DNA of 64,000 bases. Source: Cellulophaga algicola DSM 14237 (lineage in GTDB: Bacteria > Bacteroidota > Bacteroidia > Flavobacteriales > Flavobacteriaceae). A program made the translations under genes and the position numbers. Positions 63,712 through 64,000 of this stretch are shown piece by piece (the first letter of the stretch is position 1; each line of letters starts with the position of its first letter). A model generated the notes under the pieces. That model was given only the letters and a program-made list of their open reading frames with translations, was not told the origin of the DNA and did not search any database. Where the stretch lies: positions 2,542,001 to 2,606,000 of the forward strand of contig NC_014934.1 of the NCBI RefSeq assembly GCF_000186265.1, read 5' to 3'.

Positions 63712-64000
63712 TTGATTAGACCTTTAAAACATTTTTTTGTTTTTTTACTGCTCGCTGTTAGCTTTTCTAGCCAAGCGCAAAGTCATTTTTCTAAAGAAAT
63801 AGAAGGGAAAGTTTCTAGTGCAGATGGCGATGTGGCAGCCACGCATGTACTGAATGTTTCTACAAAGAAAGCGGCCATTACAGATATTGATGGTTTTTTT
63901 AGAATCTTGGCAAGTTTGCAGGATACTTTGGTTTTTTCTGCTATTCAATACCAACGAAAAGAGATTGTAGTAACCGCAGAGATTCTTACGAGTAAGACCA
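63712..64000 (+). CDS. CarboxypepD_reg-like secreted protein, third of three, partial at right edge
   Basis: Frame from a likely TTG at 63712 (another at 63706) through the window end, at least 96 residues. It begins with signal peptide FFVFLLLAVSFSSQAQ and then EGKVSSADGDVAATHVLNV, AAITDIDGFFRILASLQDT and QYQRKEIVVTAEIL, nearly copying the second gene. It is missing a C-terminus only because the window ends. No ATG precedes the signal peptide in frame. Confidence 0.8.
   Translation, partial: MIRPLKHFFVFLLLAVSFSSQAQSHFSKEIEGKVSSADGDVAATHVLNVSTKKAAITDIDGFFRILASLQDTLVFSAIQYQRKEIVVTAEILTSKT

Overview
The window looks like chromosomal DNA from a member of the Flavobacteriaceae (Bacteroidota), probably marine. 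The evidence is AT-rich DNA, a short RpoD without region 1.1, many TAnnTTTG-type -7 promoter boxes, components and cargo of the type IX secretion system (PorT, T9SS plug protein, two CHU_C-type C-terminal domains), a Na+-pumping NADH:quinone reductase operon, TamL and a YpdA-type reductase. Genus cannot be fixed from sequence alone. No rRNA, tRNA or CRISPR array was seen.

Layout. 1-11,000: class A penicillin-binding protein, two small envelope proteins, a TPR histidine kinase/response regulator pair, ypdA-rpe, trmL-VF530, rpoD and an HTH regulator. 11,100-12,800: a secreted surface-repeat gene cut in two by an IS1595-type insertion sequence, with a clean target duplication. 12,800-34,000: ordinary housekeeping genes (pnp, rpsO, accD, fbaA, tamL, a TrmH-type rRNA methyltransferase, ubiE-porT, trkAH, an aminotransferase with a fatty acid desaturase, rsmG, a secreted DinB-like protein, pruA, apaG, T9SS plug). 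33,978-41,511: nqrABCDEF, a conserved 118-residue protein and a lipoprotein ApbE that should flavinylate NqrB and NqrC. 41,500-45,600: methyltransferase, map, gpmI, an ankyrin protein and a small membrane protein missed by length cut-offs. 45,709-46,896: a decayed M48 metalloprotease gene interrupted by an IS200/IS605-type element whose removal restores the reading frame. 46,934-48,132: M15 peptidase and GNAT acetyltransferase.

48,191-61,118 is the most unusual part. It holds two tandem copies of a two-gene module: a giant secreted fibre-like repeat protein (2251 and 1198 residues) followed at once by a 385-residue protein with a type IX C-terminal sorting domain. The larger fibre gene carries seven uninterrupted 381/384-bp repeats, plus diverged copies on each side. 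61,276-64,000 holds a peptidase E gene and three tandem CarboxypepD_reg-like secreted proteins, the last cut off by the window edge.

Functionally, the window joins Na+ and K+ transport energetics (NQR, Trk), outer-membrane assembly (TamL) and type IX export (PorT, plug) with probable surface cargo (CHU_C proteins, fibres). Predicted start codons were moved inward where a TAnnTTTG box, a signal peptide or family length argued against the longest frame. TTG starts are likely for tamL, pepE and the last partial gene.
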